From Clavaria fumosa (Eukaryota; Basidiomycota; Agaricomycetes; Agaricales; Clavariaceae): DNA of 64,000 bases. The stretch is taken from assembly GCA_951802425.1 (NCBI GenBank), contig OX637801.1:434001-498000 (forward strand), read 5' to 3'. Of this stretch, positions 1 to 8,706 are shown piece after piece (within the stretch, counting starts at the first letter, position 1; each line of letters starts with the position of its first letter). Under the pieces are notes generated by a model. The model was not told the DNA's origin. It did not search any database and was given only the letters and a program-made list of their open reading frames with translations. A program made the position numbers and the translations under genes.

Positions 1-64
1 TTCAATCACACAGCAACAACTCACAGAAGCAGCCCTTGAGACAGGCAAAAATCCTGACATCAAC

Positions 65-495
65 ATGGCCGATAATAACAATATGACAGGTAGTCAGAAT
101 GATGGACAGTGGGAGGATGATGACGGTGCAGAGACGGATGCAATTTTGAAGTATGTCACACCAACCTCATTTCTGTATCTGCTTACAGCTAGTCCTATAG
201 CCTTGGTGTAGTACGGTACCCTCAGGCTTCTGATCAACGAACTTGGAGGGACCGAAACCGCGCTGCTCACTCCGCATGGGAGGCACTATTTCCTTCACTA
301 GTCGATACCTACCTCAAATGGAAACACCATATTATTACTGCTCCATGTAATACTGAGGAATGCCATATGTTTGAGCTCAAGATTATTGGGATACGAGGTG
401 CACCTTTAGTAATACTACACCATAACCATGACTTCATGGATCATAACAGAATGCGAACAACGGTACACTGTCAATCAACTTCAAGACGAGGAAGC
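65..495 (+). pseudogene. KDZ transposase, 5' exons (gene split by gypsy insertion)
   Basis: This is the amino-terminal part of a KDZ-type (Kyakuja-Dileera-Zisupton) transposase, presumably acting on its own DNA element in the nucleus. I read three exons with consistent phase: 65-150, 201-397 and 450-495, separated by 50- and 52-bp GT-AG introns. Exon 2 encodes an Arg/Trp-rich stretch (QRTWRDRNRAAHSAWEALF) and exon 3 starts with CEQRYTVNQLQDEEA. The reading frame then stops at the 5' LTR of a Ty3 element; removing that element and one GAAGC duplication restores the frame into the exon at 8707. The ATG at 65 is the first in frame, but upstream sequence is cut by the window edge. The exon calls are inferred from splice sites and frame, without transcript support. 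Confidence 0.7.
491..495. repeat. Target-site duplication GAAGC, left copy
   Basis: Five bases GAAGC lie directly before the TG of the 5' LTR and recur at 8702-8706 directly after the CA of the 3' LTR. A 5-bp duplication is typical of Ty3/gypsy integration. Confidence 0.9.
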
Positions 496-1216
496 TGTTA
501 CGACCCCATCCACTTGCATAAGCACTATCCCCGCCCCGGACTCCGAGCTCCATACCAACTCCGACCCGCTCCGCCGTAACTCCGTACTCTCCGCTCCGCA
601 CCTTCATTGGACTTTACTCCGCCGACCTTTGGACCATTCAGACTTCGTTCTAGAACCTTCTCCCTCCATCCCCTCATTCTGTTTACCATTGAGAGGACAC
701 CCTTGACCCATGGGAGTTGCTTTTGTTGTTGTTTCTTTGTTCCATGAAAATTGCACAGGCACATGTGGTGAAACTCTCCTAGTAATTTGATATGTACATT
801 GTTTCACATTACTCCTATACTCTGTCCTTGCAGTATAAGTTTCCACCTGTATCTCCCTGCTCCTCAGTTCGAATATTAACGTCTCTTGATCCTAAACTTC
901 TCTGAGCTTTCGTCCTCATCGTCCTCGACGTTCTCCATGTCATCCGACTAACTCTGACCAACTCCGATGGACTCCAATCAACTTCGGGGTTTCGACTTGT
1001 GTTCTGATCCTCCCTTAGGTATTGTTCTTGTTTGATAAATAGGGACACGTATATACGTGGTGGCACAACACATATGTTGAGGCCGCAGTCCCATAAGTCT
1101 CTCTTCTTCTTGTTTACTCTCCGTTTCCCGATATCGGACTCCGACCAGACTCCGATAGAACATCTCCGCTCCGCTCCGCTAACCCCTTCGCTGCTAACCT
1201 TGTTAGGACCGTGACA
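496..1216 (+). repeat. 5' LTR of the 496-8701 element
   Basis: Starts TGTTACGACCCC and ends GGACCGTGACA, so it has the usual TG...CA ends. It is 721 bp, the same length as the 3' copy. No clear tRNA primer-binding site follows it; the next bases are GTATATTCGAAC, so the priming mode is not resolved. Confidence 0.95.
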
Positions 1217-1256
1217 GTATATTCGAACTTCAAACCTCGTATATACCAACTTAGCA

Positions 1257-2432
1257 ATGCCTACTACACGATCCGGTGCTCGACTTCCACCTACTGTTGC
1301 CGACGACGTCAACATTCCAGAACCGGCCGACAATACTCCGACTCCGAGTGTGTCCGGACCACCGGACCACGACGAAGAGTCAGATCCCTCGGTCACTGAC
1401 GACGACGACGAGCTAAATGAACCTCCGACACCTCGAGCAGAGCGCGAACCAACTCCGGCACGCCTTCTTCAGCAAATTATCAATGCCAACAAGCGCCCAG
1501 ATACAGTAAAACCACGCGACCCCGACACATTCGATGGCTCAGATGCTAAGAAGTTGAAAAGCTTCTTGGTCCAATGCCAGTTAAACTTCCTTGATCGCCC
1601 AAGAGCGTTCAAGTCCGATTCTCATAAGGTACGCTATGTCCTTTCCTTTCTCCAAGGCTTCGCCTTGGAATGGTTCGAACCAATGATCCTGGATGGTGAA
1701 GACCATCCGGTTCTTTCGAACTATAAAATGTTCGTTGCTCAACTTACAGAGAACTTTGGTCCTTACGACGCGATCTGCGAGGCGGAGTTCGAACTCGAAC
1801 GCCTCCGGATGCGCGAGGACCAGAAGTTGACGAAATATACCATTTCGTTCAACAGATTCGCGTCCATTGTCCATTGGGACGAGTACGCATTGCAGTGGCA
1901 GTTCTACAAAGGACTTGCTAGCCGCATCAAGGATGAACTGGCCTGCGTTAACCGCGCGGACACGCTCCGCGGACTCCGCGAGCAAGCCAGTGTGATCGAT
2001 GGCCATTATTGGGCTCATCAACAGGAGATCTCTTGGGACTCTGTTAAAGCTCCGACGCCTAACAACACCATAAAAAAGGAGACTTCGGATAGTCCCAAGT
2101 CCCCAAACACTTCCGGCGCTAATACCAAGTCCAAGAAACCCTCGGATAAGCGTCCGGTGAACTCCGGTTCAACTCCTGGGAACTCCGTTCCAAAGGTCGC
2201 TGAGGGCTCCGCTAATTCCGGTAGCTCCAGCAATACAAAGAAGGCCCATCTGGGTCAGGATGGAAAACTGACTCCAGAGGAACGCCAACGGCGTTTCGAT
2301 AATAATCTGTGCCTCTTCTGTGGAATAGCAGGCCACAAAGCCAATGAGTGTTGTAAGCGGACCTCGCGGGCCAGTGCCAGCGCTGCACGAATCACCTCCG
2401 AGGGAGATGACTCCATGCCAAAAAAAGATTGA
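1257..2432 (+). CDS. gag: Ty3/gypsy Gag polyprotein (capsid and nucleocapsid)
   Basis: Predicted 391-residue Gag, which would assemble the cytoplasmic virus-like particle and package element RNA. The centre (about residues 85-255) reads as a retrotransposon Gag/capsid domain with Trp- and Phe-rich helices. A Ser/Pro/Lys-rich linker follows. A CCHC zinc knuckle, CLFCGIAGHKANEC, lies near residues 350-364. The N-terminus is acidic. The ATG at 1257 lies 40 bp after the 5' LTR and opens the longest frame. The frame ends MPKKD then TGA at 2430; a run of seven A just before the stop probably shifts ribosomes into pol. Confidence 0.92.
   Translation: MPTTRSGARLPPTVADDVNIPEPADNTPTPSVSGPPDHDEESDPSVTDDDDELNEPPTPRAEREPTPARLLQQIINANKRPDTVKPRDPDTFDGSDAKKLKSFLVQCQLNFLDRPRAFKSDSHKVRYVLSFLQGFALEWFEPMILDGEDHPVLSNYKMFVAQLTENFGPYDAICEAEFELERLRMREDQKLTKYTISFNRFASIVHWDEYALQWQFYKGLASRIKDELACVNRADTLRGLREQASVIDGHYWAHQQEISWDSVKAPTPNNTIKKETSDSPKSPNTSGANTKSKKPSDKRPVNSGSTPGNSVPKVAEGSANSGSSSNTKKAHLGQDGKLTPEERQRRFDNNLCLFCGIAGHKANECCKRTSRASASAARITSEGDDSMPKKD
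2420..2426 (+). promoter_or_regulatory. Candidate -1 ribosomal frameshift heptamer A AAA AAA
   Basis: Seven consecutive A lie in Gag phase as CCA AAA AAA GAT TGA, which fits the X XXY YYZ slippery rule. A -1 slip gives AAA AAA AGA TTG and enters the pol frame before the Gag stop at 2430-2432. Pol has no ATG near its beginning (its open frame is first seen at TTG 2429), which supports translation as a Gag-Pol fusion. I did not identify a downstream pseudoknot. Confidence 0.65.
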
Positions 2433-5400
2433 GCAGCCCAGAGAGCATAGTACGACTCTCCGGCTGCTCCGACTCCGATCGTACTAAACCGATACTCGAT
2501 ACCCTTTCCTTTCATTGTTCTCTTTCCCTTCTTGCCTCCTCTCCTTCTATTTTGTCTCCGTTCAAAGCTATGATAGACTCCGGCGCTGAACTTTGTTTCA
2601 TTGATGCCAAATTTGCTTCTTGTTTCCGTCTTCCGAAAACTCCGGTGACCCCTTGGGAGGTCGTTTTTATTAACGGGACCACCTCCGTATGGGTTACCGA
2701 AGCGGTCTGGTTATCCATTCGGCTCTCCGCCATGGATCCGACCGATGTCTTGTGTGTAGTTACAGATCTTGATCCTTCTAGTGATGTGATCTTGGGAATG
2801 AATTGGCTGTTCCAAAACAACCTGCTGGTTGACTGGACTACTGGCCAGATAAAGCCCAGACCATCTACAAAAGAGGAGAAAACTCCGAAATCTGATCCGG
2901 AGGGTGCACCGGCCAGCACTCTCCACTCTGTCCCTCTGTCTGTCTCCGCTCCGCGTGCTCCGGTTCAAATGTCGTCTGCAGCGACTCCGAACCAGACCCG
3001 GACTCCGTCTCCATCTCTGCCTCTGTCTCCGTCTTTGACTCAGTCCCTGACCTTTCTGTCTACTCCGTCTCTCCAGGAGACACCCAAAATTTCTTTTGTG
3101 AATGCCGCTGCATTCGTCACGGCTTGTGGACTTCGCGGGTCCCAAGTCTTTGGCATGACGTTGTTGAGCGAATCCGCGCGCGCGGCCTCCGCTTCGTTCA
3201 ACGTCCCCGACACCACCCCCCAGGACCTCCTCTCCGTTCCAGAGGAGTACAGGGACTTTCCAGATGTCTTCAGTAAAAAGAAGGCGGATACCCTTGCTCC
3301 GCATCGACCGTATGATTTAAAGATCAACCTGCTGGATGGCCAATCCCCTCCGCCAGGTGCAGTCTACTCTCTGTCGCAGTCCGAACTCAGCGAACTCCGC
3401 GAGTTTTTGGACGAGCACCTCCGCATTGGATTTATCCATCCAAGCCGTTCTCCGCACGGAGCACCTGTGCTCTTTGTCCGGAAGAAGAACGGAACGCTCC
3501 GATTATGCGTTGATTTCCGTGGTCTCAATAAAGTGACCAAAAAAGACCGTTATCCACTTCCGCTGACTAAAGATCTTCTCGATGTTCCAGGAAAAGCACG
3601 AATCTATACAAAACTCGACCTCCGACATGCGTACCACCTGGTCCGTATCGCTGAGGGTGACGAATGGAAGACCGCATTCCGCACCCGATACGGATCCTTC
3701 GAATGGTGTGTGATGCCCTTTGGGCTCACAAACGCGCCCGCCACATTCCAGCACTTCATGAACGATATATTCTCCGACCTCCTTGACACGTTCATGGTCG
3801 TCTACCTCGATGACATCCTCATTTACTCCGAGGACCCGGAACAACACGTTGAACATGTCCGTGAGGTACTCCAAAGGCTCCGGAAGAACGGTCTCTTCCT
3901 GAACCCAGCTAAGTGTGACTTTCACGCTGAAACTGTGGAGTATCTCGGATTTGTTTTATCTCCGTCCGGACTTTCTATGGACATGGCTAAAGTGAAAACT
4001 ATACAGGATTGGCCGACTCCGTGGAAGGTCAAGGATGTCCAGTCCTTCCTCGGGTTTGCCAATTTCTACCGCCGCTTCGTCCATGGCTATTCCGAGATAG
4101 TCGCTCCGATGAACCGCTTGACGCATAAAAACATCGAGTGGCATTGGTCCGGCGATTGCCAGTCCGCGTTTGACTATCTAAAAACTGCGTTCTCCACGGC
4201 TCCGATCCTCTCGCAATTCATTCCTGGAGCTCCGCTGATAGTCGAAACGGACGCCTCGGACTACGCTGTCGCTGCGATACTCTCTACGGTCGCCCCCGAC
4301 AGTGAAGTCCATCCTATCGCCTTTCATTCCCGCACCCTAGGCATCTCCGAACTGAACTATGACACCCACGATAAGGAACTCCTCGCTATATTTGAGGCGT
4401 TTACCGCTTGGAGGCACTATCTCGAAGGTTCTGAAACTCCGGTCGATGTTGTTACCGACCATAAGAACCTCGAGTACTTCTCCACGGTCCGCCTGCTCAC
4501 CCGGCGTCAAGCCAGGTGGTCGGAGTTCCTTTCCCAGTTCCATTTCGTGATCCGATTCCGCCCCGGGCGCCTCGGAATGAAACCCGATGCGCTGACTAGA
4601 TGTTGGGACGTCTATCCCAAAGAGGGGGATAGCAACTATGCCCGCGTCAATCCGCAAAACCTCCGGCCGATGTTCTCCAGCGAACAATTGATATCGTCTC
4701 TCCGAGCTTCGTCGCTTTACGTACCTGCACTCCGCGCGTCGTTTGTGATTGACGATCATCAACTCCGAGAGGACATCCGGTCTGGACTCTTGCTCGATCC
4801 TGTGATCGTCCCGATCCTAGAAGACCTCCGCTCGAACTCCGCGGACCCTAAGTGGTCCATGGACGACGACGGACTTCTCCGCGAGCGCGGATGGATTTAT
4901 GTACCGGACGTCAATGACCTCCGACTCCGCGTTTTACGCGCGAGACATGATCACCCGCTCGCCGGACATTTCGGTCGGACCAAGACTACGGCCTTGGTCT
5001 TCAGGGATTATACCTGGCCGAAACTCCGAGGATTTGTATCGGACTTTTGCAAGTCTTGCACGACTTGTGGTAGGGCAAAAGCCCCTCGGCATAAGCCATA
5101 TGGAACGCTCAAGCAGCTACCCATACCCGAGAAACCGTGGAATTCCATTTCGATGGATTTCATCGAGCAACTCCCTGAGAGCTCCGGTTTTACCGCAATA
5201 TTGGTGGTTGTTGATAGGTTTACGAAGCAGGGGATCTTCATCCCGACGACCGATGAAGTGAACTCCGTGGAGTTGGCCCGTCTATTCGTATTCCACGTCT
5301 TCTCGAAACATGGAGTTCCGTCGCATGTCACCTCCGATCACAGCTCCGAGTTCGTTTCCCGTTTTTTTCGCTCGTTGGGTAAAGTCCTGGACATGACTTT

Positions 5401-6232
5401 ACACTTCACCTCCGGATATCATCCGGAGGGCGACGGACAGATGGAGCGGACTAACCAGACGTTGGAACAGTACCTCCGTTGTTACTGCAATTACCAGCAG
5501 GACAACTGGTCACATCTCCTGCCGCTAGCCGAGTTTGCCTACAACAATGCCCCGAGCGCCACCACTGGGGTTTCTCCATTCTTCGCGAACAAGGGCTATC
5601 ATCCAAATATCTCGGTATTCCCCAAACGCGAAGTAACTTCGGTCCGTGCCCAAGAGCTCGCTGTAGACTTGGATCAGCTGCACCAAGAACTCCGTAACCA
5701 AATTGCTGAAGCGCAGAGTCGCTATCAGGGTCCGGCGGACAACCGTCAGACTCCGGCACCGGAGTTTAAGGTCAGAAACTGAGTCTACGTTAAAGCGAAG
5801 TTTTTCCGTACGACCAGGCCCTCCAAAAAACTCTCTGACAAGTTCCTCGGACCCTTCGAAATCATCGGAGAGGCCGGGTCGCACTCCTTCGTACTCTGAC
5901 TCCCCGAGGCCATGTGAGCCGTCCACCCCCTCTTCCACATTTCCATGCTGGAGCCAGTCACTCCGAATACAATTCCGAATCGTACCATCTCCCCGCCTCC
6001 TCCGGTAGAGATCGACGGAGACTTAGAGCACGAAATCTCCGAAGTGCTCGACTCCAAGATCAACAAACGCCGCACCTGCAAACTCCTATACCTGGTGCGA
6101 TGGTCCGGATATGAAGGAACCGATGAGGAAACATCCTGGCTTCCCGCTACCGAACTTGTTCATGCCTCCGAGGCCGTTTCGGATTTCCACCAAGCTTATC
6201 CGAATAAGCCCGGACCTCTCAATACCCTCTAG
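2429..6232 (+). pseudogene. pol: Ty3/gypsy Pol: protease, RT, RNase H, integrase, chromodomain (three late stops)
   Basis: Open from 2429 to the TGA at 5780. Visible parts are an aspartic protease (MIDSGAELCF, residue about 50), RT with catalytic YLDD (about 457), RNase H (ETDAS, about 606), an integrase HHCC zinc domain (GHFGRTKTT to CKSCTTCGRAK) and an integrase core with SMDFIEQL and TSDHSSEF. In the same frame after 5782 come VYVKAKFFRTTRPSKKL and, at about 6040-6165, a chromodomain (YLVRWSGYEGTDEETSWLP), ending at 6232. Three in-frame TGA codons break this tail: 5780-5782 (likely from TGG), and 5897-5899 and 5915-5917 (likely from CGA). Catalytic motifs upstream are preserved. The chromodomain would target integration to modified histones. 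Confidence 0.92.
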
Positions 6233-6747
6233 ACCTTTCTCCGTTCACTCCGATACCCCAAAATTTCTCTTATGCTTCTATTTACGTACATATTCCATTC
6301 AATACAGCTCCGTCTCTGTTCTCCATTCACTCCGATACCCCGAAATTTCTCTTATGCTTCCACTTACATACCTCTTCCGTTCTATACTACTCCGTCTCTG
6401 TCTCTGTCTTCTACAACAACAAAACAAAAAAAAAAGAACCGTATTTCCATCTCCCTGTCTCTCCGTCTCTCTCTCTGTTCCTTTCTCCGAAAACTCCGAA
6501 ACCTCTGAAAAAACTCCTTTCTTCTTATTGCTTCTCTACGGAAACTCCGAACTTTTTGATTTTTTCTCCCAAGTCCGACTCCGAGTCCCTCTTCGTCTTC
6601 TCTGTTGTTGTCTTACTTTATTTTCCTTTCACTCCGCTTACTTTTCACTCAAGTTCAAAGATAAAAAACAAAAATTTTATAAAAAGAAAACAAAATAGAA
6701 AAGAAAAAAATAAAAAATAAATACAAGTATATAAAATTTTTATTTTT
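6233..6747 (+). other. Pyrimidine- then A-rich spacer between pol and the antisense gene
   Basis: No credible gene. The first 400 bp are rich in CTCCG, TCTCTGTC and TTCTC words and include an internal near-duplication (around 6248-6290 and 6325-6365, sharing CTCCGATACCCC/G). The last 100 bp (6658-6745) are almost pure A/T and A/G. Since pol and the antisense gene converge here, it probably holds both 3' ends. Confidence 0.5.
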
Positions 6748-7752
6748 TTAGGCGGAGGGGGGCGAGCCGGGCAACGCCTGCAAAATTCCTTCGGGCTCCT
6801 TAAGCCCGGACTCTGCTCCCACTTCTCCTGCCTCCGCCTCTTCCTCCGCCTCTTTCTCCAACCCCACCTCCTTCGCCCTCCCCTTCTCCTTCTCCTTCCC
6901 CGTCACCTCCACCACCATTTCCTCCGCCTCCGCTTTCTCCGCTTCCGCCCTCAGAACCTCCGCCTTCTTCTTCCTCACCTCCTTCGCTGCCTCCGCCTTC
7001 TCCGCCTTCTCCGCCACTTCCATCTGCTTCCCCCACTTCTCCAAAATCCCGCGGAGAATCTTCCGATCCTCCGCCGCGGCCTCCCGCTCCGCTGCGGCCT
7101 CCGCCCTCCACTCCTCCATTGCAAACACCCCCCTCAGGACCACGCTATGCGTGGCCTGCATCAAATTTTTGACCTCCTCCTCCATCCGCCGACCCGGCAG
7201 CACCCACATCTCCAACCGATCCTCCTCCGACTCTGCGGACCGCTTGGTCCGCGCCCCCTTCGCCTTTTTCTGCTCCGGCCTCTCCGCCTCCCCTCCTCCG
7301 CACTTCTGCTTCGCCCCCGCACAGGCGTTGCAGGCCGTCCCCTGCCCCCCACTCGGCCACACACAGGCCACCCCCAACCTAACACACCGCGCGCACTCCG
7401 CACGGTCCGCCTCCGTCTCCGGTGTCAGAGACCGCTTCCTCCCCACACCTTGCTCCCGCGCCACCTCCGCCGCCCTCCGCTTCGCCTCCACCGCCTTCGC
7501 CCTCTCCAGCTCCTCCCGCCGCACCCTGTCCGCTACCTCCCTCGCCTTCTGCTCTTCCTCCTCCCGCCTCTGTCGCTCCTCCTCCTCCCTCGCCTTTTTC
7601 TCCCTCAACGCGTTGATCTTCTTTGTGAGGGCCGCGATCTCGGGATCCTCGTCCACCGTGCGAGGTTGCGTGGGGACGGCGATGACGGGTCGTGGGCGAG
7701 GGTGGGAGGGGCGACTGGGTCCGGCTCCGGGTGTCGACTGCGTGTTGGACAT
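6748..7752 (-). CDS. Antisense accessory protein with Zn2Cys6-like six-cysteine cluster, inside the gypsy element
   Basis: A 334-residue uninterrupted frame on the strand opposite gag-pol, starting 228 bp inside the 3' LTR and running toward pol. It has a Pro/Arg N-terminus; a Glu/Arg/Lys-rich coiled-coil-like stretch (about residues 40-100); six cysteines spaced C-x2-C-x6-C-x10-C-x2-C-x6-C (about residues 120-151, beginning CARCVRLGVACVW); a basic KKAKGARTKR patch; and a long Glu/Ala/Lys helix to the C-terminus. The cysteine spacing resembles fungal Zn(II)2Cys6 DNA-binding clusters, but function is inferred. No introns are needed. Third-position G/C is high. It could be a captured host regulator or an element-encoded nucleic-acid-binding protein. 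Shadow coding is unlikely because the opposite strand carries no pol sequence here. Confidence 0.75.
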   Translation of the reverse strand: MSNTQSTPGAGPSRPSHPRPRPVIAVPTQPRTVDEDPEIAALTKKINALREKKAREEEERQRREEEEQKAREVADRVRREELERAKAVEAKRRAAEVAREQGVGRKRSLTPETEADRAECARCVRLGVACVWPSGGQGTACNACAGAKQKCGGGEAERPEQKKAKGARTKRSAESEEDRLEMWVLPGRRMEEEVKNLMQATHSVVLRGVFAMEEWRAEAAAEREAAAEDRKILRGILEKWGKQMEVAEKAEKAEAAKEVRKKKAEVLRAEAEKAEAEEMVVEVTGKEKEKGRAKEVGLEKEAEEEAEAGEVGAESGLKEPEGILQALPGSPPSA

Positions 7753-7980
7753 GATGAGTTTTTGAGAGAAAAATGCCCGTGCTAGGGGCGAGTAGTGGTA
7801 GTGAAGAGTTAAGGAAGAGAAAAGCGGACTGCGTTGCGCATGGTTGTTTTAACCCCCAAAATTTTTTCGGACTCCGATCGAAGCACCGTGAAACTCCGAT
7901 GCTAACTCGTTATGGACGACACGTGATCACGCGGACTTTGGCCACAGGGTCTCAGGGGTTCGACCCTAAGAGGGGGATAC
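7753..7980. other. Gap between the antisense gene start and the 3' LTR, with polypurine tract
   Basis: This stretch must hold the promoter of the minus-strand gene. It ends with a polypurine tract, AAGAGGGGGA at 7968-7977, three bases before the 3' LTR, which would prime plus-strand DNA synthesis during reverse transcription. Confidence 0.7.
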
Positions 7981-8701
7981 TGTTACGACCCCATCCGCTT
8001 GCATCAGCACTATCCCCGCCCCGGACTCCGAGCTCCGTACCAACTCCGACCCACTCCGCCGTAACTCCGTACTCTCCGCTCCGCACCTTCATCGGACTTT
8101 ACTCTGCCGACCTTCGGACCATTCAGACTTCATTCTAGAACCTTCTCCCTCCATCCCCTCATTCTGTTTACCATTGAGAGGACACCCTTGACCCATGGGA
8201 GTCGCTTTTGTTGTTGTTTCTTTGTTCCATGAAAATTGCACAGGCACATGTGGTGAAACTCTCCTAGTAATTTGATATGTACATTGTTTCACATTACTCC
8301 TATACTCTGTCCTTGCAGTATAAGTTTCCACCTGTATCTCCCTGCTCCTCAGTTCGAATATTAACGTCTCTTGATCCTAAACTTCTCTGAGCTTTCGTCC
8401 TCATCGTCCTTGACGTTCTCCACGTCATCCGACTAACTCCGACCAACTCCGACGGACTCCGATCAACTTCGGGGTTTCGACTTGTGTTCTGATCCTCCCT
8501 TAGGTATTGTTCTTGTTTGATAAATAGGGACATGTATATACGCGGTGGCACAACACATACATTGAGGCTGCAGTCCCATAAGTCTCTCTTCTTCTTGTTT
8601 ACTCTCCGTTTCCCGATATCGGACTCTGACCGGACTCCGATAGAACATCTCCACTCTGCTCCGCTAACCCCTTCACTGCTAACCTTGTTAGGACCGTGAC
8701 A
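7981..8701 (+). repeat. 3' LTR of the 496-8701 element
   Basis: 721 bp, TGTTACGACCCC to GGACCGTGACA. It differs from the 5' LTR at roughly two dozen positions by eye, nearly all CpG against TpG or CpA. The second target duplication GAAGC follows at 8702-8706. Confidence 0.95.
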
Positions 8702-8706
8702 GAAGC

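Larger units (their letters stand above)
496..8701 (+). mobile_element. Full-length Ty3/gypsy LTR retrotransposon with chromodomain and antisense extra gene
   Basis: An 8206-bp element bounded by two 721-bp LTRs and a 5-bp target duplication. Order on the plus strand: 5' LTR, gag, pol (protease, RT, RNase H, integrase, chromodomain), a 0.5-kb pyrimidine-rich spacer, an antisense gene on the minus strand, a polypurine tract, 3' LTR. It sits in an exon of a KDZ transposase. The body is rich in CpG and repeated CTCCG words, unlike the CpG-poor relics further right, so it looks young. Three stop codons near the end of pol suggest that this copy is no longer autonomous. Confidence 0.95.

Noticed and set aside
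815..1396. 193-residue minus-strand frame over the 5' LTR
   Set aside because: Its twin (171 residues) appears over the 3' LTR at 8300-8815; it is simply LTR sequence read backward, with no family signal.
4337..4762. Minus-strand frames inside pol
   Set aside because: They are shadows of the strong plus-strand RNase H/integrase coding frame.
6111..6698. 195-residue plus-strand frame after the chromodomain
   Set aside because: Low-complexity Ser/Leu/Phe translation of pyrimidine-rich spacer; overlaps the pol end in another frame.
7147..7785. Two long plus-strand frames opposite the antisense gene
   Set aside because: Pro/Leu/Ser-rich mirror frames of a G/C-rich coding strand. The minus frame has structured cysteines and charged helices, these do not.
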